From an uncultured Collinsella sp. (GTDB lineage Bacteria > Actinomycetota > Coriobacteriia > Coriobacteriales > Coriobacteriaceae), in the NCBI GenBank assembly GCA_902495085.1, contig CABUWA010000086.1, forward strand, positions 1 through 8,047: DNA of 8,047 nucleotides, given 5' to 3'. Position 1 is the stretch's first letter. Each line of letters begins with the position of its first letter. This document shows positions 8,010-8,047 of the stretch, in pieces. The notes under the pieces are model-generated. The model worked only from the letters and a program-made list of their open reading frames with translations. It was not told where the DNA came from and did no database searches. The translations under genes were made by a program, and so were the position numbers.

Positions 8010-8047
8010 TTATTTAGCAGAGACCTTGCCGCTGGCGTCCTTGACGA
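8010..8047 (-). CDS. pstS: C-terminal end of probable phosphate-binding protein PstS (partial)
   Basis: Only the last 11 codons and the TAA stop are in the window; the peptide ends VKDASGKVSAK. This is too short to identify by itself. The call rests on position: it ends 25 nt before pstC on the same strand, where pstS usually sits, and KDASGK is a plausible tail for a phosphate-binding protein. If correct, the product is an exported lipoprotein that delivers phosphate to PstC-PstA. Confidence 0.5.
   Translation of the reverse strand, partial: VKDASGKVSAK

Overview
The window looks like a piece of a GC-rich actinobacterial chromosome. The style (Uup-like ABC-F factor, pst operon without an adjacent phoU, short GC-rich terminators, codons rich in G/C at the third position) fits a gut Coriobacteriia member such as Collinsella. 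That placement is inferred from gene character, not from a database match. There are seven protein-coding genes visible at least in large part, plus the last 11 codons of an eighth. All except the first run on the minus strand. No phage, IS, CRISPR, tRNA or rRNA was seen.

Layout. (1) Positions 1-1626, plus strand: the C-terminal three quarters or so of a Zn/Cd-type P1B ATPase, cut at the window edge. (2) 1627-1910: an intergenic spacer that is mostly a large nested palindrome (1645-1774). (3) 1911-2300, minus: a short DtxR/MntR-family metal-dependent repressor, convergent with the ATPase. Its upstream region carries DtxR-box-like half-sites. (4) 2429-2464: a rho-independent terminator, then a two-gene minus-strand operon (transcribed right to left) of a Uup-like ABC-F ATPase (3265-5124) and a Cof-type HAD phosphatase (2488-3258). 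(5) 5125-5287: a spacer holding the ABC-F promoter region and the terminator of the next operon. (6) 5288-8047, minus: the high-affinity phosphate transporter operon in the order (pstS)-pstC-pstA-pstB. It has overlapping start/stop codons and no phoU after pstB.

How they work together. PstS (mostly outside the window) would bind external phosphate, PstC and PstA form the membrane channel, and PstB supplies ATP hydrolysis. The metal ATPase and the DtxR-type repressor are neighbours and may form a metal-homeostasis pair, though their convergent orientation means they are not one operon. The ABC-F protein and the HAD phosphatase are translationally coupled but have no obvious shared pathway.

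Most of the window is ordinary housekeeping and transport. The parts most worth a second look are the 130-bp nested palindrome after the ATPase and the mixed metal-binding site of the DtxR-family regulator (Asp9 as in MntR, Cys99 as in DtxR), together with its candidate operators.
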